Positions 33,000 through 42,550 of a stretch of DNA of 64,000 nt are shown here, piece after piece (positions within the stretch are counted from its first letter, which is position 1; the number at the start of each line of letters is the position of its first letter). This DNA is from Paenibacillus_E sp040812395 (GTDB lineage: Bacteria; Bacillota; Bacilli; Paenibacillales; NBRC-103111). The notes below the pieces were generated by a model. The model was given only the letters and a program-made list of their open reading frames with translations. It made no database searches and was not told the DNA's origin. The position numbers and the translations under genes are program-made. Location of the stretch: positions 186,001 through 250,000 of the forward strand of contig NZ_JBFNXH010000006.1 in the NCBI RefSeq assembly GCF_040812395.1. The letters are read 5' to 3'.

Positions 33000-34850
33000 C
33001 TATTCGCCAGCAGAATACCAAGCAAATAAACTTCCGCCGCGCTGTTTGGCCTGGTACATGGCTTCATCCGCCAACTTTACCAATTCGGAAAGCTGTTCGG
33101 TATGTGCGGGTGATGCCGCAATCCCTATACTGGTATGGAGGGCTATTTCATATCCTGCATGCCACAGAGGGTGCTGAAATCCGGCAAGAATAGCTCTCGC
33201 AATCGATTCTGTCTGACTGCGTGTGGTCGATTCAAGCACAATGACGAACTCATCGCCGGCTAATCTGCATACAATTGCATTCCCGCAAGATCCGGTTAAT
33301 ATATGGGCTGCATGCACGAGAACAGCATCCCCCACCTCATGCCCATAGGTGTCATTAATAAGCTTAAACTTGTCCAAATCAAGGAACAGCAGCGTTACTT
33401 CCACCGGCGATATGGCTTTCCGGGATTCCAGACTATCCATATACTGTATAAAATAGAGCCGATTCGGCAGTTTCGTCAGGTTATCGTTGTAGGCCAAATG
33501 CTGAAAGAGCTGCTCGGACTGTGTTAATTTCAATGTCTGCTCCTGAAGCATAGTGTTCATGGTTTCAGCTTCCCTGAACATTAGGCGAAGCTTTACAGAC
33601 ATTTCGCGAACGTTTTCTACAAGCCAATTAAATTCAAGTATAGGCCCTCCAGCAAGCTCGAGTGTTTCACCTTTGGAAATCTTAAGGGGCAACCCAGATG
33701 TAGCCTGAATCAGCCGTTGCAAGATTGAAATGATAACCCTGCTCACAATACCCACCCCTGCTATGACCAACAATATGAAACTGAGGACGAGGGTAAGATT
33801 AAGGCCATATACCGACTGCATATCTTTTAATTCATCGATTACCGGTACCGTAATAAGCACTTGAAGATTGTCCAGATTCTGAGCCTTGTTTTCATAGATA
33901 TATAGAGCATCATGCCATTTAGCCATGTTATGCGGAAATCTGCCTTGAGGCAACCACAACATTAATTCGCCATTGTAACGGTAATAGTCGCCTTGCGGCC
34001 ATTTCCAAGTATCCCCAATTAATTGTTTCCGACTGTCTGCGAGGACGTACTCTTCGTTATCCAGAATCAGCATACGCGCAGCTCCAAGCTGTGACTTGTT
34101 GCTCTCTACGAGCTTCTGCAGCCTGCCTGACTGTAAATCTGCATGAAGGTGCAGTTTCTGTGCATCCTCAGCCATCCAACCATTGAAGTTTTCTTGAAGA
34201 TTATTGTTTAACGAGCTTGTCAACTGCTGTACCCGTTGATGTAACATATTATCTAAATACTGGCCGGTTATAACTAAAAACAGAAAAAAAGGAAAAACAA
34301 TTCCGCTTACCGCCAAGTGGAAAAGGATTGAAGTAAATGGTATAGCTTTAGCCTTCATCCCCCATTTTCTTTGCAAAATAAACGGATAAATATAAGTCAG
34401 CAATAGCTCAGCCAGAAGTGCATTGGTAATTCCATTTAAGATCGACACTGTTAACAAAAGCACGATTTCAGCATTTGAAGTTTTCCCATCTATAAATGTC
34501 AGCAAATAGATGTACGGAGAACCCACAATGACCCAGAAAACGAAGTCTCGCAATAAGAAGCTTCCTTTAAAGGAGCGTGTATACATACAGAGGAAAGCCG
34601 TTTCCAAAACTTGCACAAAAACCAAAGGTGTTTGATGAAATACAAACCACTGAACAAGTAAGGTAACTACGGAGATCCCAAGCGCCGCCCTCCTGCCGAG
34701 AATCCCGATTGCCAGCACGCTGAACAGGCTATGAAAAGAAAATTGAAGCCCAATTAGCATGGTTACGGAATACCATGGCGCAGAAGCAGAGAGAAATAAC
34801 AAGCAAAGGATAAGTAGCCATTTGGCTGTAGATGTCAGTTTGTAATCCAT
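33000..34850 (-). CDS. Membrane diguanylate cyclase (GGDEF domain)
   Basis: Makes the second messenger cyclic di-GMP from GTP. The 616-residue product has five to six membrane segments in residues 5-200, an extracytoplasmic stretch to about 345, another membrane segment (about 350-372), a HAMP-like linker and coiled coil, and a C-terminal GGDEF domain. The catalytic site reads RLAGDEF (an Ala-Gly-Asp-Glu-Phe variant still compatible with activity), with the magnesium and guanine residues in FLDLDKFKLINDTYGHEVGD intact. The start at ATG 34850 has GGAG nine bases upstream; an in-frame TTG lies five codons before. No EAL domain is present. It is first gene of a two-gene unit with a binding protein. 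Confidence 0.93.
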   Translation of the reverse strand: MDYKLTSTAKWLLILCLLFLSASAPWYSVTMLIGLQFSFHSLFSVLAIGILGRRAALGISVVTLLVQWFVFHQTPLVFVQVLETAFLCMYTRSFKGSFLLRDFVFWVIVGSPYIYLLTFIDGKTSNAEIVLLLTVSILNGITNALLAELLLTYIYPFILQRKWGMKAKAIPFTSILFHLAVSGIVFPFFLFLVITGQYLDNMLHQRVQQLTSSLNNNLQENFNGWMAEDAQKLHLHADLQSGRLQKLVESNKSQLGAARMLILDNEEYVLADSRKQLIGDTWKWPQGDYYRYNGELMLWLPQGRFPHNMAKWHDALYIYENKAQNLDNLQVLITVPVIDELKDMQSVYGLNLTLVLSFILLVIAGVGIVSRVIISILQRLIQATSGLPLKISKGETLELAGGPILEFNWLVENVREMSVKLRLMFREAETMNTMLQEQTLKLTQSEQLFQHLAYNDNLTKLPNRLYFIQYMDSLESRKAISPVEVTLLFLDLDKFKLINDTYGHEVGDAVLVHAAHILTGSCGNAIVCRLAGDEFVIVLESTTRSQTESIARAILAGFQHPLWHAGYEIALHTSIGIAASPAHTEQLSELVKLADEAMYQAKQRGGSLFAWYSAGE

Positions 34851-35235
34851 TTGATTAAGCTCCAATACTTAAGAATGTGGACTATCGCAAATGGGCTTAA
34901 GATGAGCCTTTACCTTTTTCGAATCCTTGAAAAGACATAGCGGGTAGAGTTGTATATCGGGTTGATGATGTATTTTGGGATTTCAGTTTTCTGAAAACAA
35001 ACTGAAATGGCCTGTGAAAAGCAAGTTAGCTTCTGATAGTCCCTTGATAAATTTCCTATACATCCATTGTAATAGGTTTAAGAGTTTTCACAATCTATTT
35101 TATTTGTACATTCCTAGTTATTTAGATAGATAACATTACCAAACAAATAAATAATTTTTACATATTACCCAAATGATAATAAAAAAGCATCAAGTCTTCA
35201 GACTAAATACTCGGCTCAGACGTATAAATTATCTA

Positions 35236-35267
35236 AAGGCCCCCCTCCTTCATAGAGGTAAGGCCTT
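35236..35267 (-). terminator. Possible terminator after the mannanase gene
   Basis: In the 514-base gap 34851-35364 the only clear structure is AAGGCC...GGCCTT enclosing CCTC/GAGG. On the minus strand it is followed by TTTAGATAATTT, about 100 bases past the mannanase stop. The remainder is AT-rich; I see no gene in it. It must contain the diguanylate cyclase promoter, which I could not place. Confidence 0.45.
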
Positions 35268-35364
35268 CAGACATTGCACTAATGATTGTAACCGTGAGAT
35301 CATGTTAGTTTGGATCACTCTCTTTGACGGTTACCACAAGCTTTGCTGGATTCGGTTCTTTTGG

Positions 35365-38300
35365 CTAGAACTTCAGTTGGAAATTCGTTATTTTTAGAGC
35401 TCCCGGCGTGACAGTTTCCCCAGCGCCTACATATACCTTGTACTCAATGCCTCTGACATCCGTTGGACTTGCCAGAACAGCATTATTGACCCAATTTGTC
35501 AATGCAGATTTCCAAATTAGAGAATTAAATGCATAAGTCACATCAACAGACTCCCCTGGAGCGATGATTCTTTCAACTGAGGGATCGGTTGCTGTTTGTC
35601 CTCCAGTTTCTTGCCAAGTCCATCCACCGCCTGTTCGCAGCACCAAGGATACGTGAATTGCCTTCGATCCGGTATTGGTTAATGTGCTGGAGATACTTGC
35701 ATATTTAGACCAATCATCCCCAGTTCCTTTACCTGGCTTTGTATCCGTAGCAACACCTGCCGAGATCGTAGAACTTACGGTAGAAGCATAATTTACAAAG
35801 ATCGTCTCGCCGTCCAAACCACTGGAAACATTTCCGGTAAATGCAGATTCCTGGAATACCCACGGATAGTAGCTTGCCGTTTTAGGCCGGTTCATTTCTG
35901 CAATCGTGTCGGCATACTTAGCCGCCGGCAAATCAAAGCTGATTGTATGCAATTGAATACTGCCTGCGAAACCTCCGCTTCCGCTTTGTACCCGGATAAT
36001 AATCCGATTTGCAGTTTTGTTCGTGAGGCCAGCCAGAGGCACATTAACCTTCAATGTCGTCTTCGCAGGGATTGTGATATATTGCCCCAATTCGGCCCAT
36101 TTCCAATCGCCATCTTTAACGATCGGTTGAATCTGAATTTCAGATGTATTCGGATTCGTAACGATGAGGTTCATATTGGTAAAGGTGCTCCAATCCTCCC
36201 CCGGGCTCGGATCCACCTGGAAAGCTGGAAAATTCTCCGTCTGAAGGTTAAACGTCATTTGCAATCCGCCGTTATCTAGCGGAGACAGTTTCGCGACAGT
36301 CGGAGTCGCCGGTTTGTCGGCGCCATTGAGTCCTACATACCAAGTAGTGTACTTGTCAATAATGCCTGGATCAATGGTTTCAACTAATTCAGAACCTGTA
36401 GTAGCCTTCTCAGCATTACTTACTGTCGATTCATTTCCTGCATCGTCATACGCTGTAACTGTAAACGAATATGTTGTTTTCATTGCCAAACCGGATGCAA
36501 CATAGCTATTCGTTAAACTGGTGCCCAACAACACTCCATCTTTATAGATGTTATAGCCTGCAACGCCAATGTTGTCTGTTGATGCGGTCCATGATAGATT
36601 GGCTGTTGTGATCGCGGCGATGGCAGTAAGACCTGCCGGCGCCGTTGGCGCTATTGTATCATTGCTTGGTAATGTTTTAACGCTTACCTCGTTACTGGCA
36701 GCAGAAATGTTGCCTGCAGCATCGATCGCTTTTACCGTGAATGTATAAGAAGTATTTGCTTTCAGACCTGTAACAGTGAAACTTGTTGTGGTACTGATAC
36801 TTTTCAATGTCCCGTTCTGGTATACATTGTAGCCTCTCACGCCAACGTTGTCTGTTGATCCTGTCCAGGTTAACGCAACGGAAGAGTAAGTTGGAGATGT
36901 TCCAACCAAATTGGAAGGTGCTGTCGGCGGCTCTTTGTCATCCGTATCTGTGAATACAGTAGCCAGTTTCGAAGTTGCATGAATCCCGTTTGGACCGTTG
37001 ATAATGGCATTCCCTTGCTCCGTATAACTGGTTCCGGCCCAATCGTTCGACATGTCTAAATATTCCAGACCGGTACCATTCCCTTTCCAAGACCATCCAA
37101 GATAGCCAACACCCTTTTGCTGGCTATAGCTCATAATCGTCGCCTCGTCAACATCTCCGTTGGTATGTTTAATGCCAAATTCGCCGATTACAAGCGCCAA
37201 ATTTTTGTTCAATACATTGTCAATATTGCTTTTCACCGTTGCAGCATCTTTTCCCGCATACTCATACATGTGAATCGAAAACATCGTATTTTTCAACGGA
37301 TCCGCATTAAATACCTCTGTTCCATAGTCCACGATCGACTGCGGGTATTGTCCCCAACCTGCGCCGTCAACCATGATCGTGTTTTTAATCCCGGCACTTC
37401 TGAGCTTCGGTATAGCTGATTTATAACCGTCTGCCCAGCCTTGCCCGTTCCAGGTGCCGAACCATTCATTTGCAATGTTGAGGACGACCGTCTTCTCTTT
37501 TCCGATGAGTGCGCTTTTCATTTCAATCCAGTAATTCGCGATACTATCGAGAATCGCTGCACTATCCTTGCCCGTTCCATCATGCACTTCGACGATGGCT
37601 ATCAATTTGTTTTTTTCGCACAATGAAATAAGGTCTTGTAAGGCGGATAAACTGTCTTTCGTCCATTGCTGTCCGTCTGAAAGTACAATTCTTACCGTAT
37701 TTGCACCTGTTTTTGCAATTGCTGGAATGGCAACGGACTCCTGACCTTTGTACCAAGTGTAAGCATGGTTGACCCCTCTCATCACAAATGGAACTCCATT
37801 CGCATCATAGAGCGTTGTACCTTTAATATAGAATCCCGTTTCACTACGAATTACATCGGTTTTTACACTGAGTGGAGCACTTGCTGCCGATGTGTTTCCT
37901 GCCGCATCTTTGGCTTTCACGGTGAAGCTGTATGTTGTGTCTGCAGTCAAGCTAGTTACTGTATAGCTTGTTGTTGTGCTTGTTCCTGCCAGCGTTGTCC
38001 CATTGTATATCTCATAACCCGTTACTGCTACATTGTCTGTTGATGCTGTCCATGTCAGGCTAACGCTTGTAGCCGTCTTAGCAGGACTCGCAAGGTTTGT
38101 CGGCACTGTTGGCGGGGTTGGATCTGGAGATGTATTGGTTTTTACACTCAATGCAGTACTTGCTGCCGATGCGTTTCCTGCCGCATCTTTGGCTTTCACG
38201 GTGAAGCTGTATGTTGTGTCTGCAGTCAAGCCAGTTACTGTATAGCTTGTTGTTGTGCTTGTTCCTGCCAGCGTTGTCCCATTGTATATCTCGTAGCCCG

Positions 38301-39609
38301 TTACTCCTACATTGTCTGTTGATGCTGTCCATGTCAGGCTAACGCTTGTAGCCGTCTTCGCAGGACTCGCAAGGTTTGTAGGCACTGTTGGCGGGGTTGG
38401 ATCTGGAGATGTATTGGTTTTTACACTCAATGCAGTACTTGCTGCCGATGCGTTTCCTGCCGCATCTTTGGCTTTCACGGTGAAGCTGTATGTTGTGTCT
38501 GCAGTCAAGCCAGTTACTGTATAGCTTGTTGTTGTGCTTGTTCCTGCCAGCGTTGTCCCATTGTATATCTCGTAGCCCGTTACTCCTACATTGTCTGTTG
38601 ATGCTGTCCATGTCAGGCTAACGCTTGTAGCCGTCTTCGCAGGACTCGCAAGGTTTGTAGGCACTGTTGGCGGGGTTGGATCAGGATTTGATTCAACCAG
38701 CGAAAGTTTCCACCTTTGCTGGGGATTTCCATTGTCTGTCCATTGCTGCACATTGGCTCCATCCGAAGTATATCCACCGGCGACATCCAGTGCTTTACCA
38801 CTGGCTTGTGAGATTAACTTGAAATATCCATCGCCCGTATCAATGATTTGCCATTTTTGTGCGGCGGTTCCATTGTCTGTCCATTGCTGCACATTAGCTC
38901 CATCCGCCGTAGAAGACCCGGCGACATCCAATGCCTTACCACTGGATTGAACGAGCAATTTATAGTACCCGCCGCCTAGGTTAATGATCTTCCACTGTTG
39001 CTGCAAGTTGCCATTATCCGACCATTGCTGCACATTAGCTCCATCCGCGGTAGCCCCCCCTGCGACATCCAGGTTTTTTCCGCTATGTTGAGCCGTAAGC
39101 TTGTAAACCGAACCAGATTTTATACCTGGATCCACAATTACATTATCCGCATATACTTCAAACCCCCAGAGAGAATATCCATAACTGGAAGCCCTTTCAG
39201 TTCCATACATTTTAATATATCTCGCATTCGTCGCTGCAAAAGAAATATCGTCGATTCCACCATCCCCTGTTGTAGTGGAATACACTGTGGTCCAGTTGCT
39301 GTTATCTGCAGAGATTTGAATTTGATAGGACTTCGCATAAGCGGCCTCCCAATTCAGCTTGACATTACTAACTTTGGCAACGCTTCCAAGATCGACGCTA
39401 ATCCACTGTGGATCCGAATAATTGGATGACCACCTTGTTGAAGAGTTGCCGTCTGTGGCCATTGCTGCTGTTTTTGTTGAATCTTCAGACGAACTTGCAG
39501 TTGTCGTTTTGTTAAGCGCGAGATTTGTCGCTGCAGCACTTGCACTTATTGGCGGAATCAATCCGATCAGCAAACCGATTACCATAATGAACGCAAAAAT
39601 TTTTTTCAA
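35365..39609 (-). CDS. Secreted multi-module GH5 beta-mannanase
   Basis: A 1414-residue exported endo-1,4-beta-mannanase. Modules in order: signal peptide (1-26); F5/8-type C (discoidin, CBM32-like) domain about 27-155; ricin-type beta-trefoil (CBM13-like) about 165-305 with three QQW repeats; three nearly identical fibronectin III repeats 310-588. The GH5 catalytic domain spans about 590-890 and closely resembles Bacillus beta-mannanases, with acid/base Glu715 in NIANEWFG and nucleophile Glu810 in LVIGEFG. Two more FN3 domains (about 892-1075) and two C-terminal beta-rich modules of carbohydrate-binding type follow. Start is TTG at 39609, behind GGGAGG. It is isolated as a single gene; a catabolite-repression-like site and a TTGTTAG element lie upstream. 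It starts the galactomannan pathway by cutting polymer outside the cell. Confidence 0.95.
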   Translation of the reverse strand: MKKIFAFIMVIGLLIGLIPPISASAAATNLALNKTTTASSSEDSTKTAAMATDGNSSTRWSSNYSDPQWISVDLGSVAKVSNVKLNWEAAYAKSYQIQISADNSNWTTVYSTTTGDGGIDDISFAATNARYIKMYGTERASSYGYSLWGFEVYADNVIVDPGIKSGSVYKLTAQHSGKNLDVAGGATADGANVQQWSDNGNLQQQWKIINLGGGYYKLLVQSSGKALDVAGSSTADGANVQQWTDNGTAAQKWQIIDTGDGYFKLISQASGKALDVAGGYTSDGANVQQWTDNGNPQQRWKLSLVESNPDPTPPTVPTNLASPAKTATSVSLTWTASTDNVGVTGYEIYNGTTLAGTSTTTSYTVTGLTADTTYSFTVKAKDAAGNASAASTALSVKTNTSPDPTPPTVPTNLASPAKTATSVSLTWTASTDNVGVTGYEIYNGTTLAGTSTTTSYTVTGLTADTTYSFTVKAKDAAGNASAASTALSVKTNTSPDPTPPTVPTNLASPAKTATSVSLTWTASTDNVAVTGYEIYNGTTLAGTSTTTSYTVTSLTADTTYSFTVKAKDAAGNTSAASAPLSVKTDVIRSETGFYIKGTTLYDANGVPFVMRGVNHAYTWYKGQESVAIPAIAKTGANTVRIVLSDGQQWTKDSLSALQDLISLCEKNKLIAIVEVHDGTGKDSAAILDSIANYWIEMKSALIGKEKTVVLNIANEWFGTWNGQGWADGYKSAIPKLRSAGIKNTIMVDGAGWGQYPQSIVDYGTEVFNADPLKNTMFSIHMYEYAGKDAATVKSNIDNVLNKNLALVIGEFGIKHTNGDVDEATIMSYSQQKGVGYLGWSWKGNGTGLEYLDMSNDWAGTSYTEQGNAIINGPNGIHATSKLATVFTDTDDKEPPTAPSNLVGTSPTYSSVALTWTGSTDNVGVRGYNVYQNGTLKSISTTTSFTVTGLKANTSYTFTVKAIDAAGNISAASNEVSVKTLPSNDTIAPTAPAGLTAIAAITTANLSWTASTDNIGVAGYNIYKDGVLLGTSLTNSYVASGLAMKTTYSFTVTAYDDAGNESTVSNAEKATTGSELVETIDPGIIDKYTTWYVGLNGADKPATPTVAKLSPLDNGGLQMTFNLQTENFPAFQVDPSPGEDWSTFTNMNLIVTNPNTSEIQIQPIVKDGDWKWAELGQYITIPAKTTLKVNVPLAGLTNKTANRIIIRVQSGSGGFAGSIQLHTISFDLPAAKYADTIAEMNRPKTASYYPWVFQESAFTGNVSSGLDGETIFVNYASTVSSTISAGVATDTKPGKGTGDDWSKYASISSTLTNTGSKAIHVSLVLRTGGGWTWQETGGQTATDPSVERIIAPGESVDVTYAFNSLIWKSALTNWVNNAVLASPTDVRGIEYKVYVGAGETVTPGALKITNFQLKF
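37846..38682 (-). repeat. Three tandem 279-bp FN3-coding repeats
   Basis: Residues 310-588 of the mannanase are three copies of a 93-residue fibronectin III unit, and the DNA is nearly identical between copies. For example, GATGCTGTCCATGTCAGGCT recurs every 279 bases. The copy nearest the catalytic domain has diverged a little (Ala for Gly, Ser for Gly substitutions). Near-identity in DNA implies recent amplification or gene conversion. Confidence 0.95.
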
Positions 39610-39734
39610 GAATCTTACCTCCCAATAATTTAAAAGTCCATGCCTTTTGAGTCACCTTACTTCAGTCTAGATGAAACTGAAAAAATAAAAGCCTCAAACC
39701 TTGTAAAATTCCCTCCTCCCTTGTAATTTACACG

Positions 39735-39749
39735 TTGAAAGCGCTCTCT
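39735..39749. promoter_or_regulatory. Catabolite-responsive element (cre) upstream of the mannanase
   Basis: TTGAAAGCGCTCTCT fits the relaxed cre consensus WTGNAANCGNWNNCW at every position. It lies about 125 bases before the mannanase start, in a 459-base gap without genes (39610-40068). CcpA repression in the presence of preferred sugars is the expected effect. Confidence 0.65.
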
Positions 39750-39895
39750 TTTTTACCAACAAAAAAGAGAGTTCTAGGTGTTTAATATATTTAATGGTTT
39801 CCAACAAAGTGTTTAGAAAACCGTTAAACCCCTTCATAACAAGACCGTTGTGTGTACCTCCGTTCCTTTTACAGAATATGCCATAATAATATAAC

Positions 39896-39908
39896 TTGTT
39901 AGCATAAC
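39896..39908. promoter_or_regulatory. TTGTTAG element in the mannanase upstream region
   Basis: TTGTTAGCATAAC resembles the perfect palindrome TTTGTTAGCTAACAAA found at the epimerase promoter, with one inserted base between half-sites. It is probably a weaker operator for one of the two LacI regulators. Confidence 0.4.
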
Positions 39909-40068
39909 TGTCAATAAATTTAATAACTAAATAATAATTTTTAGGTAATTAATGGAAGTAGTCAAGCTAAATATTACCCAATCGGGTCGGCTAAGATGGA
40001 GTTGAAGGAGGATAATCCCCCCTTATAAGCGATCCATAGCAGGTGCAACCCGATCGTCCTGACAGAGA

Positions 40069-41172
40069 TCAAATCCTCCAAGAATTCCCCTTGTTGTCTC
40101 TGCCTCCTGAAGATGCTCTTACGACTAAATCACAGGCGATATTGATCTTTTCAAATGGTCTTTGAGGATCACGAATCCGATCAAGAAGCGCCGAGACGGC
40201 TCGTTCGCCAAGTTGTTCTTTTTTGACATGCACGGTTGTCAACGGAACCTCGGCGCGCTGGCTTTCATCGATATTATCAAAGCCTGTAATACAAATCTCC
40301 GCAGGAACGTCAATGCCTCGCTCCTTCAATAACGACAATGCCGATAGCGCTATTTCGTCATTGGCACATACCCAAGCAGTCGGCAGAGCTGTACCTTTTG
40401 CCGTTAGAGAATCCAGTTTCTCTTGTAAAACGCGTCGGTTAGCTTCGCGATCCGTACCCGACAAGGGCAGCTTGTCCCGAACAGGGTCAATCATGATCGC
40501 ATATTCCTCCAAAGCTTTTCGAAACCCGATCCACCGGTCTGTGAAGCTTCTTGAAAACTGTGTGTCACCTAGAAACCAAAACGAACGATGTCCCAATCCC
40601 AGCAGATGTCCGGTAATTAGCGCAACACTGTCGATATTCGAAGCAAATACGGAATCCGAAGGCACGAGCGAATCTTCATGATCGGTTAGCACAAACGGCA
40701 GATTAAGCCTTTGAATTTCCAGCAGCATGGTGGTCGAAATTTCACCTACGCCAATCACACCCAATAAACGATCGGGTTTCAGCACCATTTCGAAATGATC
40801 GACCGTTTGTTCGGTAATGATTAGCATCCCCAAACCGTAATGGGACAATACGTGGCCAATTCCGTTAACAATCACACTCCAGAAGGCGGAATCCATTGTT
40901 TGAAGCCTAACGCTTGGCATCAAAACGGCAACAGTCCGTTTATTCGCACCGTTATCCTCCGGCATCCATCCCCTAAAATGATTCTTAGGTTTTCCGCTTT
41001 TGCCTGTTGCAGCATGTTTCTGTTTAAAATACCCGAGTTGCGTTGCTGCTTCGATAATTTTTTCCCTTGTTTTCGCGCTAACGCCATCTTTGCCGGCTAA
41101 AGCCTTTGAGACCGCATATTTCGAAAGCCCCACGGCATCTGCTATTTGCTGCATGCTAACTTTATTTTTCAT
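40069..41172 (-). CDS. LacI-family regulator 1 of the mannan island
   Basis: The 367-residue product has an N-terminal helix-turn-helix (SMQQIADAVGLSKYAVSKALAG, given in two parts: SMQQIADAVGLSK and YAVSKALAG) and a periplasmic-binding-like effector domain with ITGFDNIDES and TTVHVKKEQLGERAVSALL. Divergent from the epimerase-phosphorylase operon, whose promoter is studded with TTGTTAG elements, so it is the likely repressor there. It is clearly paralogous to the regulator at 51298 (both have FVL-x-DHED-x-L-x-P-x-DSVF and SRSF-x2-RW-x-GFR). ATG 41172 is preferred, with AGGGGG 11 bases upstream. Mannobiose or a related disaccharide as inducer is inference. Confidence 0.92.
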   Translation of the reverse strand: MKNKVSMQQIADAVGLSKYAVSKALAGKDGVSAKTREKIIEAATQLGYFKQKHAATGKSGKPKNHFRGWMPEDNGANKRTVAVLMPSVRLQTMDSAFWSVIVNGIGHVLSHYGLGMLIITEQTVDHFEMVLKPDRLLGVIGVGEISTTMLLEIQRLNLPFVLTDHEDSLVPSDSVFASNIDSVALITGHLLGLGHRSFWFLGDTQFSRSFTDRWIGFRKALEEYAIMIDPVRDKLPLSGTDREANRRVLQEKLDSLTAKGTALPTAWVCANDEIALSALSLLKERGIDVPAEICITGFDNIDESQRAEVPLTTVHVKKEQLGERAVSALLDRIRDPQRPFEKINIACDLVVRASSGGRDNKGNSWRI

Positions 41173-41215
41173 GATGTTCGATGCCCCCTTTAATCGTTCC
41201 ACTATTTTATAGCTA

Positions 41216-41244
41216 ATACTATCTAAAGGAAATTAGGTTTACAA
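41216..41244 (-). promoter_or_regulatory. Promoter of LacI regulator 1
   Basis: On the minus strand TTGTAA (41239-41244), 17 bases, TAGTAT (41216-41221). A TTGTTAG element at 41251-41257 abuts the -35, so autoregulation is likely. Confidence 0.65.
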
Positions 41245-41250
41245 GTTATT

Positions 41251-41317
41251 TTGTTAGCAAAATTCCAGTTGACTAACCATTTTTGTTAGTTTACAATTCT
41301 ATTTGTTAGCTAACAAA
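41251..41317. promoter_or_regulatory. Cluster of TTGTTAG operators, including a perfect palindrome
   Basis: TTTGTTAGCTAACAAA at 41302-41317 is a perfect 16-bp palindrome at the expected transcription start of the epimerase operon. A second site, CTAAC...GTTAG (41273-41289), overlaps the -35 and spacer; a third TTGTTAG is at 41251-41257. Placement is typical of LacI-type repression. The same half-site occurs at 39896, 52407 and 59320. Confidence 0.8.
41269..41297 (+). promoter_or_regulatory. Promoter of the epimerase-phosphorylase operon
   Basis: TTGACT (41269-41274), 17 bases, TACAAT (41292-41297): a strong sigma-A promoter whose spacer and start region are covered by TTGTTAG operators. Confidence 0.85.
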
Positions 41318-41331
41318 AAGAGGTGAATCCA

Positions 41332-42519
41332 TTGAATCCTGCCTTGTTAAAGCAGGAAATGTCCAGTGAATTGGAGCATATTTTGCAATTTTGGATGCAG
41401 CACACGATTGATAGACAGCACAGCGGTTTCTACGGACGTATTGACAGCGATATGACTGTCCATCCTGAAGCTCCTAAAGGTCTAGTTCTGAACGCGCGCA
41501 TCCTTTGGACATTTGCTAGAGCTTACCGGCACGAGCCAAAGCCGGAATATTTGGACATCGCCGAACGGGCGCTGGAGTATCTGGAAACATATTTTCGGGA
41601 CTCAGAATACCCTGGCTACTTTTGGATGGTCGATTATCAAGGAAATCCGCTTCAGACCAAGAAGCAAATTTACGGCCAAGCTTTTTATCTTTACGCAATA
41701 TCGGAATATATCCTGGCGACAGGACGCGAAGATTTGTTGAACTTAGCCGAGCAATTATTTGAAATTGTCGAGAAAAGTTTTGATCCTGTCCATGGCGGAT
41801 ATTTGGAGGCCTATGCCCGCAACTGGTCTGAGGAAGGCGACCTCCGTCTCGGGGAGCATGATCAGAATGATAAGAAATCGATGAATACTCACCTTCATAT
41901 ACTGGAGGCTTACACCAACTATTATCGGGTGTGCAAGAGCACGAAGCTGGAGAAGCAGTTCCACAGACTGATCGTAGATACAATCGAACGTATTATCGAC
42001 TTGGACAAAGGGCATTTCCATCTCTTCTTCGACGAGGATTGGAGCCTTAAATCGAATCTCGTCTCATATGGACACGATATCGAAGGCAGTTGGCTGCTCT
42101 TGGAAGCCGCCGAAGTGCTGGGAGATCCGACTCTCATCGAACGCTCCAAACAAGCCGCGCTGCGGATGGCCGAAGCGGTTCTCGAAGAAGGCGTGGACTC
42201 GGATGGAGCCGTCATGTGGGAAGGCGATGCTGACCGTGTGCTCGATACGGATAAACATTGGTGGGGACAAGCAGAAGCCGTCGTGGGCTTCGTTAATGCT
42301 TGGCAGTTGACCGGCGAAGAACGGTATTGGAAGGCGGCTGCCGATTGCTGGCATTTCATCCGCGAGCATATCATCGACAAGGATAACGGTGAATGGTACT
42401 GGAGGACGGACAAGGGCGGTAAACCCTCATTGGCCGAATCGAAGGTTAACGAATGGAAATGCCCTTATCATAACAGCAGGGCTTGCTTTGAGATTATCGA
42501 ACGACTGAACACATACTAA
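41332..42519 (+). CDS. Cellobiose/mannobiose 2-epimerase (AGE superfamily)
   Basis: Epimerises the reducing-end sugar of beta-1,4-disaccharides. The 395-residue (alpha/alpha)6-barrel protein has the family's catalytic histidines in MNTHLHILEAYTN, GHDIEGSWLL and CPYHNSRACFE, closely matching cellobiose 2-epimerases. Immediately upstream of a mannosylglucose phosphorylase, so mannobiose to mannosyl-glucose is the expected reaction. Start: TTG 41332 is chosen because GAGGTG lies six bases before it; GTG 41323 would overlap that ribosome site. It is cytoplasmic (no signal peptide) and first gene of a two-gene operon under TTGTTAG operators. Confidence 0.92.
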   Translation: MNPALLKQEMSSELEHILQFWMQHTIDRQHSGFYGRIDSDMTVHPEAPKGLVLNARILWTFARAYRHEPKPEYLDIAERALEYLETYFRDSEYPGYFWMVDYQGNPLQTKKQIYGQAFYLYAISEYILATGREDLLNLAEQLFEIVEKSFDPVHGGYLEAYARNWSEEGDLRLGEHDQNDKKSMNTHLHILEAYTNYYRVCKSTKLEKQFHRLIVDTIERIIDLDKGHFHLFFDEDWSLKSNLVSYGHDIEGSWLLLEAAEVLGDPTLIERSKQAALRMAEAVLEEGVDSDGAVMWEGDADRVLDTDKHWWGQAEAVVGFVNAWQLTGEERYWKAAADCWHFIREHIIDKDNGEWYWRTDKGGKPSLAESKVNEWKCPYHNSRACFEIIERLNTY

Positions 42520-42550
42520 TTCATCCTGAATGTTGAAAGGTAGTGCGACA

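Noticed and set aside
37846..38682. CRISPR or other non-coding array
   Set aside because: The 279-bp periodicity is fully explained by in-frame FN3 modules of the mannanase.
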